Program-made: the position numbers and the translations under genes | Shown: piece by piece, positions 10,993-21,149 of the stretch | Layout: each line of letters begins with the position of its first letter | Position numbering within the stretch: the stretch's first letter is position 1 | The notes under the pieces: model-generated | Told to the model about the DNA's origin: nothing | Seen by the model: the letters and a program-made list of their open reading frames with translations, nothing else | The model's database searches: none | From: Muscardinus avellanarius | Lineage: Eukaryota; Chordata; Mammalia; Rodentia; Gliridae | Assembly (NCBI GenBank): GCA_963383645.1 | Contig: OY726571.1 | Coordinates: 76,739,860 to 76,803,859, forward strand | Direction of reading: 5' to 3' | Length of the DNA: 64,000 nt

Positions 10993-12700
10993 ATATTTCT
11001 TATTTTCATTGTACAATATTTTATTTGTAATGTCTTCATGTTTCCCAATCTTCAAAACAAGGGATACAATAATTGCCTCTGCCTACTTTGCTGGCAGGAT
11101 TGGGGAATCACATTTTTCCTGGCTGTCCTTGATCAGATAAATGGCTGAGATACATTCTTTGAACTCTCTGTCCCCACAGCCAGCCAGTCTCAACTTAAGC
11201 TAGTCACAGAGAACACCTCAACAAGACCTGAAGAGTTAGCCTTTGGTCCTTGCCACGCCCAGGTTACGGCTCTCTGAGATTTAGCAAGCTCTAAGAAGAT
11301 TAATACCATCACTCCTCTCTGTCACAATGGAAAACTTAAATTTCAGTTCAGTTAGGATAACATAATATCTTAAAACATGAATGTGCCCTGAGCATATTAG
11401 CATAGCTAAATTTTGCCAAACAGGAAAATCTTGGGGTTTTTTCCCCATCTGGAAGCTGTTTATAAGCTCTATGTAAAAGAAAAATCAGTGGGACAGAAAC
11501 ATCTGTACATATGTCCATTTATCATTAGCATCCATGCTGATATGACAAACTCCAAGATAATAGCTTCCACCCAGCAGGGATCCTCCTCCAACTTTCCGTC
11601 CCTGGTCCCAGGATTTGCTCTGTGCATGAGTATTAGTGTAAGAATGTACAGAATGATGCCTGTCTTGAGAAGAAGCCCTGTCTTTTGGCTTTTTAAAGAC
11701 TACATAGGCACAAAAGGAAATGAGATTGCCATTTGTCTCCAAACCACTATTAGAGGCAGGAACCTATGAAGATTAGGGGAAAGGAAGGTTATCGCATCTC
11801 TGTGAAACCAGCATTAGATAGTTGCTCCACGTTTCCTCAGGAAAAAGGAATGTGCTCTGGGGAAATAGTAATGCAATTGTCATAAAGTACCCACGTGTCT
11901 AAGTAAAATACCTGCCTGGCACAGGTAGTAGGGTTCTGGGAAGGGAGGTACACAGGAAGAAGTGAAGTTCATGGGGGGAGCAGCCTTGAAGAAATGTCCA
12001 TTTCTCTAGTAGCTATCAGTGAAAGCGGAGGCACCAAACTATGCCATGTATGTGAACCAAGAAAATTCTTGAGACAATTCATCTCCAAGCGTGTCTAAAG
12101 GCAGGAGGGTGTGCAGGGTGCAGGTGCTAAAAATTCATTTCTCCATTGAGTGACTGGGAGTTTTTGTGCGATTTCTCATCAGAAGGGCTCGGTTCTTTCT
12201 TCAAGGGTATACACGACGCCCCATCAGAATCATTGTCTGCAATTTTATTTTGAACCCTTGAAGGACAGCTCTTCCATTAGAACAGGAACAGAAAAACATC
12301 CTTAATTAATAGGCTTTTCTTTGGGGACTGGGTAAGGGGAGAGCAGAGGACCCAATCAGGCCCCCCAGGACTGGAAGTGTAAATTTTATGCTTTATTGTT
12401 GATGGAGAAGACTCTGGACATTCTTATCACCTTATTTAAAGCAGAGTATGCTGATACGTGAAGTGGTGTATTAATGTCCTAAATTAAGTTACAGGTATGA
12501 ATTTTACATAAAACAGATTAATATTATATGTCATAGCGGAATTTTAAATACTCCGTGTGCATGCATTTTAAAATTTCCACGGGCTCTAACTGATGTGCAA
12601 GGCAACTGCATTTCTTTAGCCCACTTTTGTCTCTCAATGAGTCAAAAGGGGGGAAAAAACCCCATCACGGTTTTCTTTTATTGACATGTCCCGGCATTCT
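10993..12700. other. SINE-free upstream flank of ID4
   Basis: No SINE or clear L1 is seen. It holds the E-box CCCACGTGTC near 11890 and AT-rich stretches. Small frames at 11413-11769 and 11485-11742 overlap on opposite strands and lack any recognised domain. Low repeat content next to a developmental gene is compatible with regulatory sequence, but I cannot assign specific elements. Confidence 0.4.
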
Positions 12701-13139
12701 TTTCTTTCTTCTTTTCTAAGCTTTCACGTTTCTTAGAAAACGGAAAGGCTACGCATTCCATTCCATCATTATGGTTTCAGAAATTGTAGGAAAGGCGAAT
12801 AACGAAACGAAACGGAGGGGGAAACGAACGTGCCTTCTCCGACAGCGCGTCTTTCTCCCAGCACTGGAATCCCTGGGGTGGAGTAATGGGTGGCGGAGGG
12901 CACCAGGGCGCCGCGCTGTTCGGAGCAGCAAGGTATCCGCGAGCAGGGCCCAGGGCTCCCTCGGCAGCCGAGGCCCGAGGAGAGTGGATTCCAGCGGCGC
13001 ATTCCCCCAGTTCTTCGCAGGAACTTCTCTCTCTCTCTTTTCCCCTCCCTGGGGCGCACACCAGCCTGGCGCGACTCCCACCCAGCTCCCTTTTCTCGGA
13101 GCCCCAGCCTCAGCGTTGACGGAATGGAGCTTCCTTCCG

Positions 13140-13144
13140 ATTGG
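13140..13144 (-). promoter_or_regulatory. inverted CCAAT box 1
   Basis: ATTGG in the context TTCCGATTGGCCCGC, about 175 bp upstream of the TATA box. This is a typical NF-Y site orientation. Confidence 0.6.
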
Positions 13145-13183
13145 CCCGCGCGTCATTCCCCCCGAGGTGGCACTGCCCTCCTG

Positions 13184-13188
13184 ATTGG
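13184..13188 (-). promoter_or_regulatory. inverted CCAAT box 2
   Basis: ATTGG in CCTGATTGGCTGGCC, 44 bp after the first inverted CCAAT box and about 130 bp upstream of the TATA box. Confidence 0.6.
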
Positions 13189-13249
13189 CTGGCCACTCCC
13201 CCTCCCCCAGCACCGCCGAAGCACCGCCCTCCCCGCCTCCTAGCTCGCG

Positions 13250-13303
13250 CCCCGCCCGCGCCCAGTGCCTCCCTCGGGGACCCTGCCGCCCGGCCCCGCC
13301 CCC
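13250..13303. promoter_or_regulatory. GC boxes (Sp/KLF-type)
   Basis: CCCCGCCC at 13250-13257 and CCCCGCCCCC at 13294-13303 lie between the CCAAT boxes and the TATA box. Confidence 0.6.
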
Positions 13304-13317
13304 GGGGCGCCCGGCGC

Positions 13318-13325
13318 TATAAATA
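13318..13325 (+). promoter_or_regulatory. ID4: ID4 TATA box
   Basis: TATAAATA is set in a GC-rich background. Counting about 30 bp downstream puts the main start site near 13348. The arrangement CCAAT, GC box, TATA, start site, then an ATG-free leader is a complete core promoter. Confidence 0.85.
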
Positions 13326-13347
13326 CAGCGCGGGCCGGGCAGAGCGC

Positions 13348-14140
13348 GCAGCGAGGAGGCGCGGCTGAGAGTCAGTGCAGGAGCCGGAGCTGGAGCTGGA
13401 GCGGGCGGTCTCGGGCTAGGGGAGCGGAGCGCAGCCAGCCGGCCTCGGCTTAGGAGGAGCTCCGAGGGATCCGGGTGGGTGGGCTACTTTTCTACCTCCG
13501 GTGCTTTTGATTTTTTTTGTTGTTGTTTTTGGTTCGGGCCGAGTGTCGCCCACTGAGCAGAGATTTCCCCTCGCAACACCCGTGCCACCCTCCGGTCAAT
13601 TGTTGGGCTCGGGATCGCGGGGAGCATCTCGGCGCCCCAGCGCAGCCGTCCGCCCCGCCGCGGCCCCGGAGCTCGCCCCGCCGTTCTCGCAGGGCGCAGG
13701 GCGCGATGAAGGCGGTGAGCCCGGTGCGCCCCTCGGGCCGCAAGGCGCCGGCCGGCTGCGGCGGCGGGGAGCTGGCGCTGCGCTGCCTGGCCGAGCACGG
13801 CCACAGCCTGGGCGGCTCGGCGGCGGCGGTGGCCGCGGCGGCCGCGCGCTGCAAGGCGGCCGAGGCGGCGGCCGAGGAGCCGGCGCTGTGTCTCCAGTGC
13901 GACATGAACGACTGCTACAGCCGCCTGCGGAGGCTGGTGCCCACCATCCCGCCCAACAAGAAAGTCAGCAAAGTGGAGATCCTGCAGCACGTTATCGACT
14001 ACATCCTGGACCTGCAGCTGGCGCTGGAGACGCACCCGGCCCTGCTGAGACAGCCTCCTCCGCCCGCGCCGCCGCACCCCGCGGGGACCTGCCCGGCGGC
14101 GCCAGCGCGGACCCCGCTCACGGCGCTCAACACCGACCCG
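13348..14140 (+). other. ID4: ID4 exon 1 (5' UTR plus codons 1-145)
   Basis: The start is inferred from TATA spacing. The end is the donor CCG|GTGAGA at 14140/14141. The leader of about 358 nt contains no upstream ATG, so the first AUG is the ID4 initiator. It is GC-rich with an interrupting T-rich run at about 13505-13531. Confidence 0.8.
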
Positions 14141-14434
14141 GTGAGAGCGGGGGGGGGGGGGGGGGCCGGGCCGGGCCGGGCCGGGCTGGGGGCGGCGGGG
14201 AATGACAGCCCCTTCCTCCTCCAGCATCCCGGCCGCCCGGCTGGCGAGCCGAGCTGGGGTCCCGGGAGCTGTCAAGTCCGCAGAAGGGGGCTCCCGCCTG
14301 CACCCTGGGGTGGGGGCGGCCGAGGGCGGGTGGGGCGGAGAGGAGCGGCGCCTCTTAACCTTAACCCCGGTGTTCGGTTGCCGTTCCAGGCCGGAGCCGT
14401 GAACAAGCAGAGCGACAGCATTCTGTGCCGCTGA
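13706..14434 (+). CDS. ID4: ID4, DNA-binding protein inhibitor ID-4 (join 13706-14140, 14390-14434)
   Basis: ID4 is a dominant-negative helix-loop-helix protein. It heterodimerises with E proteins (TCF3/TCF4/TCF12) and other HLH factors in the nucleus and blocks their E-box binding, restraining differentiation in neural, mammary and germline lineages (family knowledge). The spliced product is 159 residues; I recall 161 in human. Seen here: an N-terminal SPVR at residues 5-8, a CDK-type site shared with ID2/ID3; an alanine tract at 39-47 broken by Val42; the HLH at about 64-108, with helix 1 around [13 protein letters not shown], loop [10 protein letters not shown] and helix 2 [15 protein letters not shown]. 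No basic region precedes helix 1, the hallmark of ID proteins. A proline-rich segment (117-137) and the C-terminus KQSDSILCR follow. The start is the first AUG after the TATA box, with G at -3. The last 14 codons come from exon 2 by a phase-0 junction. No frameshift or missing key residue is seen. Confidence 0.97.
   Translation: MKAVSPVRPSGRKAPAGCGGGELALRCLAEHGHSLGGSAAAVAAAAARCKAAEAAAEEPALCLQCDMNDCYSRLRRLVPTIPPNKKVSKVEILQHVIDYILDLQLALETHPALLRQPPPPAPPHPAGTCPAAPARTPLTALNTDPVRAGGGGGAGPGRAGLGAAGNDSPFLLQHPGRPAGEPSWGPGSCQVRRRGLPPAPWGGGGRGRVGRRGAAPLNLNPGVRLPFQAGAVNKQSDSILCR
14141..14389 (+). other. ID4: ID4 intron 1 (249 bp)
   Basis: Donor GTGAGA at 14141 and acceptor CCGTTCCAG ending at 14389. The splice is phase 0 and joins Pro145 to Ala146. 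The intron is very GC-rich. Confidence 0.9.
14149..14190 (+). repeat. 17-base G-run and (CCGGG)4 beside the intron 1 donor
   Basis: Seventeen consecutive G at 14149-14165 are followed by four CCGGG units (14166-14185) and a further GGG. It starts 9 nt into intron 1. Several GGG runs at short spacing could form a G-quadruplex in DNA or pre-mRNA. The exact G count may be affected by sequencing. Confidence 0.9.
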
Positions 14435-14447
14435 GCGCGCGGTCCAG
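14390..14447 (+). other. ID4: ID4 exon 2 (58 nt)
   Basis: It contains the final 14 codons (from Ala146), the TGA stop at 14432-14434 and 13 nt of 3' UTR, ending in the donor CCAG|GTGAGC. Because the stop is only 13 nt before the last junction, nonsense-mediated decay is not expected. Confidence 0.9.
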
Positions 14448-15009
14448 GTGAGCGCGCATCTCGCGTCTCGGGTGGCCAATCGCCAGGGAAGCCGCCTCCC
14501 GGGGCCTCGGGTGCCGGGCACCTCGGGGCTCTTTGCCCACGCAGCACTTCGGAGTGGCAACTCCCAGGGACGCTGATACTTTCTCTCTGTCACCCGGCTA
14601 GCCAGTGAACCCGGACACCCCTTTAGGACTTGGGGTTCACTCTCCATGGAGACTAGTTGGCTCTGGTCCCGGGTTCCCCTGTGCCTCTCCCTGATTCCCT
14701 GTCCTCCCTCCATCTCTGCCCAAAGAGGGCACCCCGGAGGGCCTGGACACCGCCGGTGCGCCCCTCTCCACGCCCAGCCGGGCACCCACAAAGAAGCACG
14801 CGGGTGGGGCGCCCAAGTGGTCCCCTTTCCGGCTCCCCGAGGCCCGCAGTCGCCTCCTCGGCGCCCGCCCGGCCGCAGGCTGCGGGTGTTGTCTGACCCG
14901 CGGTTTGTTTTGGGTTGTTGATCAAGCATGTCTTGAGTTTGGTCGGCGGCGCCAGTTAGTCTGCAGCGGGAAGCCTCACACACCCCCTGTATTCATTCCT
15001 CTTCCACAG
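14448..15009 (+). other. ID4: ID4 intron 2 (562 bp, within 3' UTR)
   Basis: Donor GTGAGC and acceptor CTTCCACAG ending at 15009, followed by GTGTGCGGCC. It is GC-rich for most of its length. Open frames across it on both strands are composition artefacts. Confidence 0.85.
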
Positions 15010-15545
15010 GTGTGCGGCCGCCCGAGCCTGAGCCGGGAGCACTAGAGAAGGGAGGGGAAGAGCAGAGGTTAGCGTAAAAGCCACCGGAGGAAAGGAGAAA
15101 AAAAAAAAAAAAATCAGCGAACCTAGAAACGTTTTCACTCGTCATTCCAAGAGAGAGGGAAAGGAAAGAATTAAAACTTTCATCTTTTTTTTTGTTGTTG
15201 TTTGCACGTCCAAAAACAGTCTACATACGTATTCTTTATCTTTTCATGTATAACCGCTGTGAATTGTACATTTCTGTGTTTTTTGGAGGTGCCGTTAAAA
15301 CTTCTAAGCGTGGCAGGACTGAGTAAATTTAGAAGATCAAGAGTAAATCCGACTTTAGAAGGCTACTTTGTGACCAAGGGACTCAATCTTTGTTTTGAAG
15401 CTTTACTAATATACCCCCAGAGCATTGTAGATATTTTTTTTTACATCTATTGTTTAAAATAGATGATTATAACGGGGCAGGGAACTTTCTTTTCCCTGCA
15501 AGAATGTTACATACTGTATAGATAACTGAGTGACATTTCATACCT

Positions 15546-15553
15546 TGTATATA
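15546..15553 (+). promoter_or_regulatory. Pumilio-type element TGTATATA
   Basis: It matches the PUF consensus UGUANAUA and lies in the ID4 3' UTR upstream of the first poly(A) signal, so it is present in all predicted isoforms. Confidence 0.55.
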
Positions 15554-15621
15554 TAGAGATGTTCTATAAGTGTGAGAAAGTATATGCTTTAATAGACTAC
15601 TGTAATTATAAGATATTTTTA

Positions 15622-15627
15622 ATTAAA
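15622..15627 (+). promoter_or_regulatory. ID4: ID4 poly(A) signal 1 (ATTAAA)
   Basis: ATTAAA is followed by a GT-rich stretch, TGCGTGTGTTTTTTT, at about 15644-15658. It predicts an mRNA body of about 1.5 kb. Confidence 0.65.
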
Positions 15628-15634
15628 TATTTTT

Positions 15635-15642
15635 TGTAAATA
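15635..15642 (+). promoter_or_regulatory. Pumilio-type element TGTAAATA
   Basis: Exact UGUAAAUA consensus, sitting between poly(A) signal 1 and its GT-rich downstream element. It would be at the very end of the short isoform or internal to longer ones. Confidence 0.55.
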
Positions 15643-15846
15643 TTATGCGTGTGTTTTTTTAATCTATGGGAATATTTCTTTTGGAAAATTATTTTTTCAG
15701 CTCCATTGTAGAGCTCTTAATACCTTGAATGTCTTTTCTGTTTGGCCTGGCTTTTAATTTGTTTTTGCTTTGCTCAATATCGTAGACTCGGAAGTAACAG
15801 ATATAGGTAGTGGTCTTGCATGACTGCATGAGATGTTTAATCACAA

Positions 15847-15852
15847 AATAAA
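15847..15852 (+). promoter_or_regulatory. ID4: ID4 poly(A) signal 2 (AATAAA)
   Basis: Canonical hexamer with T/G-rich sequence (AATGTGTTTTCTTT) about 20-35 nt downstream. It predicts an mRNA of about 1.7 kb. Confidence 0.7.
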
Positions 15853-16483
15853 CTTGTTCTGAGTCCATTCAAATGTGTTTTCTTTAACCTAGATCGAAAG
15901 CTCTGAAGTATACATGTTGGAAATATACCTTATCGAATTTTAAGTACAGGGTTTTATAGTGTAATATATAATAAGTGTCTGTGTTTTGTTTTTTAACTTG
16001 AGGTTGAAATGGATTCGGAATGATTTTCCATATGGGACGGGGAAATGCTTGGATCCTTAAGTTTGCAGAATCTGCTGTTTTACTGTTTTATCAAAGTGGA
16101 AAAAAAATGCTCGTCACTCCATTTTACACTAAGGCATAATGTCACGAAGTTTCATATTTGTACAGATTATTTAAATCATAGAAATGAAAAATGTTCTCTG
16201 CTTGCTACCAAAGGACAGACTCTTGGAAATGATCATTTTCTGCTTTCCTTCCTCCAAAGAATATTAATAGGTCACACTGAGAGAAAGAATATAAAGGCAT
16301 AATGATTGCATATCCTTCAAGCAGGAATAAAAGTCGATCTTCACACATTAACTTAAGTAGACCAAAAATTCCGATGATCACATCTAGATTATTTTTTTAT
16401 AAAAATGATTTTCACTATAGCTCTGTCAGTTACAACAAAGCTACTGTCCAATCTCTTGTGATGTGTAACTTTTACATGTGAAT

Positions 16484-16489
16484 ATTAAA
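16484..16489 (+). promoter_or_regulatory. ID4: ID4 poly(A) signal 3 (ATTAAA)
   Basis: ATTAAA is followed within 20 nt by TGTCTTGTACTGTG, a good downstream element. It predicts an mRNA of about 2.35 kb. An additional AATAAA at 16326-16331 lacks an equally clear GT-rich region. Confidence 0.6.
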
Positions 16490-16698
16490 GTAGATTTATC
16501 TGTCTTGTACTGTGATTTCTGGTCTCATTTCTTTAAAACTTATTTCTAAGACCTTTCTGCAGGAAGGCAGTTATTTTCTAGGTTAGATAGGACCATCAGG
16601 GTTTGTGAACGTTCTGCATTTAATGTGATGGGTCCTTTACACACCAGTTAGATGGAATTGTTAGACTGAGAGAATTAAGTAGGATTTAATTGGTGCTT

Positions 16699-16706
16699 TG
16701 TAAATA
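16699..16706 (+). promoter_or_regulatory. Pumilio-type element TGTAAATA (distal)
   Basis: Exact consensus, present only in transcripts that read past poly(A) signal 3. Confidence 0.4.
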
Positions 16707-18012
16707 GTCAACTGTGTGTGTAACATGGTCTGTTTGATTTTTAAAAGGAAAGGATTTGTTTCAGATTATACAAGAATAAAAGTATTACAGACCCAAGGGA
16801 CTTTTTATGAGGTCAAAGTCAAATAGTTATATGAATATGAAATATCGTGCCCCTTCGTGGGCAGCTGAAAAGGCAGTGTCTCAGTAGAAATGAGCAATTT
16901 GTGCTAGCAGGTTAAAATCAATGGAGGGTTTAAAAATCTGTCCAATTCCCAGCATGTTATCCCCTCAGCTCTGATATTTTGCTGGTCTTGGGTATTTTTA
17001 GAATTTGATGTATTTGGTGTTGAACCTTATAAAGTCAAAGGATTGCTTGTTTAGATGAGATTTATGTTTATTTTTTGACATTATTCATTCTTGTCACACA
17101 TCAAGAGGAAAACACCAGAACACTGCTGGAATTTCAAATCTGAGGAATTCTAATGATTGCATTCTTTGTTATTAAAAAAAAAAGGGCACAATTCCTCCTT
17201 TTTATTTGGCAGTTTAATTTCAGTTGGAAACATGTCACATGCGCAGTGTTGGTTGGAACTGTGCGTTTGACATGCCTGAGGGCGGAACCCCACCTAAGCC
17301 TCTGGGCAGGGTTTGAATCTTATACTGGTAGATTCTAAATCTCAAAACAAATGGGTAGATTTTTTAAATTTGTTTTTGAAGAATAGATTTGGTACCTTAA
17401 ACTCCTATCTGGAGCATGAAGAACCACTAAGAAAAAAGTGTTACAGATATTACATTTCAGAGCACTGAAGTTTTCCCCATTGGCTACTCAAGCAGTATTT
17501 GATGTCTCTAAAGAAACAAAGTATTGTTTATTAAATGATGAAAAAAAAAAAACCCATGCAGTTGTATAAGATAGTGTGCATTCCAGTAAAATGTTGGTTG
17601 TGTTCTAACCGAGCAACCAAATGACAAGAACATTTTGTCTTTTATCTAGGTAGTCCTAGTTACTCAAATATTTAGCTTAACCAAGGAAAAAGTCCTGACT
17701 TCTCTCATTTAATTTGTACAATCTCATTGTATAGGCACAACCAAAGAATAAGACTCATTTAAAACTCTCAAAGGAAAATAAGTATCCCATAGAGTGGATA
17801 TGGTTTCTGTGGTTGTTATAAAATCCTGACATCTCAGACATCTTGTGTTATAGGTAGAAAGAAAAAAAACACCTTTTCATTTCAAAGAACTAATATACTT
17901 TGATATTGTGTAAATCATATTCAAGTTTATTATTGTCAAGCTTTAACTGCATTTTTAGAACTTTCTAAAATTTAACTCCCTGCAATCTATTGTATGAGAT
18001 GCCTTCTCTAAC

Positions 18013-18018
18013 AATAAA
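18013..18018 (+). promoter_or_regulatory. ID4: ID4 poly(A) signal 4 (AATAAA, distal)
   Basis: AATAAA is followed by GTTTGTGGTTTTT at about 18043-18055. Use of this site would give an mRNA of about 3.9 kb. A further AATAAA at 16775-16780 has weaker context. Confidence 0.5.
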
Positions 18019-18040
18019 TCTTCACTGAGCAAAAGGTTCT

Positions 18041-21000
18041 GAAGTTTGTGGTTTTTAATTGACTTTTACTGAGTTATGCAATTTTTCATTATCAAGACCG
18101 GGTCTCTTGATGGATCACCTCAATTATTTACAGTGTTTCTTACCATGTGATGAAAAATGTGGCTTAAAGACGGTGATAGGAACAAAAAGAAAATCTAGTT
18201 TCAATGAGGGAAAGCTTCCCTTTAGACCTGCTAGGACCAGAAGCAATAATCCTAAAGGATATTAGGATAGCAGTATAATGTCCAGGGGAAACTGGATGTT
18301 TTAAAAGTACACAATGGAGACAAAAATTATTTCACAGTAGAACAGTAGAATAGTAGAACAGTAAAATTGGCTTTCCTTTCTAGTTGGCACATTTTAATTA
18401 TATATATACATATATTTATTTTTATATAATTTTATATATTTACATATATATATGAATATGTTAATCAATCCAGATAGCCCTTAGGTCTCAACAGGGCCAG
18501 ACATCAACCCCCCCCAGGCTTATGAGGAAGCAGTTTCCCCTAGCTGCTATGTAAGTCCAGGAAATTAATTTACCGGCCTCAGAATGAATCTTAATAGGGC
18601 TGTCCTCAGTAGGTATTCTCTTGACCCAGGTGGGTTCTTTCAATTATAACCCATGACATTTTGCTAAAATATTTCTTTTATTAATTAGAACCATCGTCCC
18701 TAAGGTTTGGGGATTGTAATTTTACTTACAGCTCTAGCTGGGGCCACCGATTCAATCCACGCGGTGAAAGATATAGTAAAACCTTACAAAAACAAACAAA
18801 TTTGTTCAAGGGAGACAACTGGTAGTCATATGGACTTGGTGGAAAAAATGCTTCAGACTTTCAGTGGGTTTTAAACAAGTGTTTTGTGTTCAAGTGCCTC
18901 CTTCCCACTTATTCATATCCTGGCTGCTTCTGAAAAGTTTCACCCAAGTGCTAGAACTTGGGTGGAAACCACATTGCCAAGAGTTTTCTGCGTTCACCAA
19001 AGAAGCAATTTGGCAGTGAGGCTGCTCAAGTGAGGTCCATCATTCAGAAGCCGTCCCCGTAAATTCACACATGAGGTATGAAGAGAGAGCTATAAAAAAC
19101 TGAAGTTAATTTGAAAAGTCCCTCTGAATCCATAAAAGGGTAAACACCTAAGTTTCTGAGGAAACAGGAACAGAAGGCATTACCTGTATTCCAGTGGCTC
19201 AAAGAACACTCAACTTAAAAAGTTTAAATTAAGAGAATCAAGACAGATTTTCTGTTTGAATCCGCTGGTATTGGAGTTCTTTTCTAATAGGAAATATCAT
19301 ACTTTCCATAGAAACTTTAAAAGAGAGTGCAGAAATACTGGTAAACTATGTGAATGTTTGGTCGATCAAATGAGACACCATTATTTACTTTTAACTAGTA
19401 TCTCTCAATTCTTTATGACATAAAGTGCCTATCGGCCCTTTTGACACACCCATATTAAAGTCAAGTTTTAGAGTTTTATCTTTTATTCCAGTTTAATTTC
19501 CATAGGAAAGTATTCTAGTCGTAGACTTCTTCATACAAATTTATAAGATGTTTCTTAAATATTTACTTAAATATTTTAAATATTCTTTAATATTTTTAAA
19601 CATTTGCCTAAGTATTTAAAGCATTTTCTTAAGTATTTACTACTCTCTACATAAGCTTTAGATATCAATTGAGGGACTGTAGTTGTATGAGAACTAAAAA
19701 ATAGCCCATATAAAGAAAAATGCCTTTCAAGAGGGATTTTCACTCTAAAAATAAACTGTATTAGTTTTTTCTTCATCTCTCTAGTTTTTAATTTTTAAGA
19801 TTGAAGGTTTCCACAAAGATATACCATCCCTTTTCTTTTTTTTTTCTTTTTAGACTGTTTTAACCAACCATATTATATTAAAGCATAAGTCAGGATAAAA
19901 AAAAAAACAAAGGAAAAATAAACAAGTCATAGTCTTTAGCATATCCTAGGATTTGGTTTTAACCTCACAAGTAACCTCAAGAAAAAAAATTAAGAGAAAA
20001 AGAGGGAAGTCCTTACTGGCACGACAAACCTCAAAGAATACCTGAGAAATGAATCCAAACTTACAAATATTTTGCACATTAGTTCAGCACCAATTCTTAA
20101 AAATTCTTCATGCACATTGTACCTGAGTCCATGGCTATAGTTAAAGTGGGCTCCCATGGTAGAAGGCCATGTATGATTTTTCTACACCTGTCCTACAGTG
20201 CCTTGTATAATACTAGAATGTGTTCTTAAGGCAGCCTCTTCCCATCCTCCTTGGTACCTCCTTGCTTTTTTATTGGCCCTGGCTCACAGGGGAGCTCCTC
20301 ACCCATGTATCTAACTGTTTTCTGGTCCTTTGTGCCTCTGAGAAGCAATAGATTTGAAATCAGATTCAATACTTTCCCCCCAAGCCTTCACTCCTTCTGG
20401 ATTCTTTATCTTGGCTAAGGGAACCTTATCCTCAGGTTGGAAACCTGGGCAGAGGGGGAGCTTGATGGCACTGAGTTGTGACCCATGCCATTCACCTGGG
20501 GATAGATGTGTTACTGGTGCTCTCTCAGCATCACTGCCTCCCCAACGCCCCCTCCATTCACATCTGAACCCAAGCTCATCTCCTGGTCTCCTTGTCTCAT
20601 CTTTCTTCCTCCTTCCTGTCCTTCATATGAATCGAACCACACTACTTGGTAGTTCACCTCTACCTATGGAAAGGCTCCAGCCCTTTGGACCAGCACACAA
20701 AGCCCCCCATGACTCAGACCTATGTATGGTTCCTTCAAGAGTCATTTCCCACCAGCCTTTCTCTCCTCTACTCCTGCCGTCTTCCAGCACACATTTTATG
20801 CACCAGCTGTACCTGAGATCTCATCCTGTGTGTGCCAGACAGTGAAGCTTGCTTATCTTCCCAATCTTGACCGAGGATGAGCGATTCCCTGAGCTTTAAG
20901 AAGAGAACAGCCTCCGGAAGGACATGTGTGGAATGTGGAACAGTAAGGGTGGGGGACAGAGGCACCTGCCCGGCCAGCCAAACCAGCTAAGTCAACCATA

Positions 21001-21149
21001 CCCGTCTACAGGTAATAGCTTACCTGTCCAGATCCAAACTGCCATGCTCTCCCCACTTCCTACCTTTGCAGAGTGTCCCCAGAATAGGCTCCTGGATCCT
21101 TACTTGGTTGTTGTTAAACTCCTAAACATCCCTCAAGACTTAACTGCTG
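18041..21149. other. SINE-free downstream flank of ID4
   Basis: AT-rich DNA with an (AT)-rich block at 18396-18462 and a run of CTTAAATATTTA-like near repeats at 19550-19640. From about 20350 it becomes C-rich and pyrimidine-rich, which might be a diverged L2 (uncertain). The 163-codon frame at 20354-20845 has no recognisable domain, promoter or splice context. No gene supported. Confidence 0.4.

Larger units (their letters stand above)
12800..14900. promoter_or_regulatory. ID4: CpG island covering the ID4 promoter and 5' gene
   Basis: CpG dinucleotides rise sharply from about 12.8 kb and stay dense through exon 1, intron 1, exon 2 and most of intron 2. Base composition falls back to AT-rich at exon 3. 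Edges are judged by eye. In other mammals this island is a methylation target in tumours (family knowledge, not seen here). Confidence 0.85.
15010..18040 (+). other. ID4: ID4 exon 3, 3' UTR (longest form)
   Basis: Non-coding and strongly AT-rich after the first 100 nt. The end depends on the poly(A) site used: about 15645, 15870, 16510 or 18040. I set the end at the most distal good signal. An A-run at 15101-15113 and a T-rich run near 15185 lie near its start. The absence of SINEs through 18 kb fits a retained long 3' UTR. Confidence 0.6.

Noticed and set aside
13501..14205. 234-codon frame overlapping ID4 exon 1
   Set aside because: It is in another frame of the same GC-rich exon and runs through the intron 1 G-run. 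It is not a conserved product.
13517..14434. 305-residue unspliced ID4-containing frame
   Set aside because: It starts at a TTG in the leader and reads through intron 1. The correct product starts at the ATG at 13706 and is spliced.
13484..14983. 499-codon open frame antisense to ID4
   Set aside because: It spans two ID4 introns and the promoter-proximal CpG island. It is arginine/glycine/alanine/proline-rich because GC-rich DNA has few stops, and no domain is visible.
20354..20845. 163-codon open frame downstream of ID4
   Set aside because: Composition-driven, with no domain, no coding-like codon pattern, and possibly within a diverged L2.
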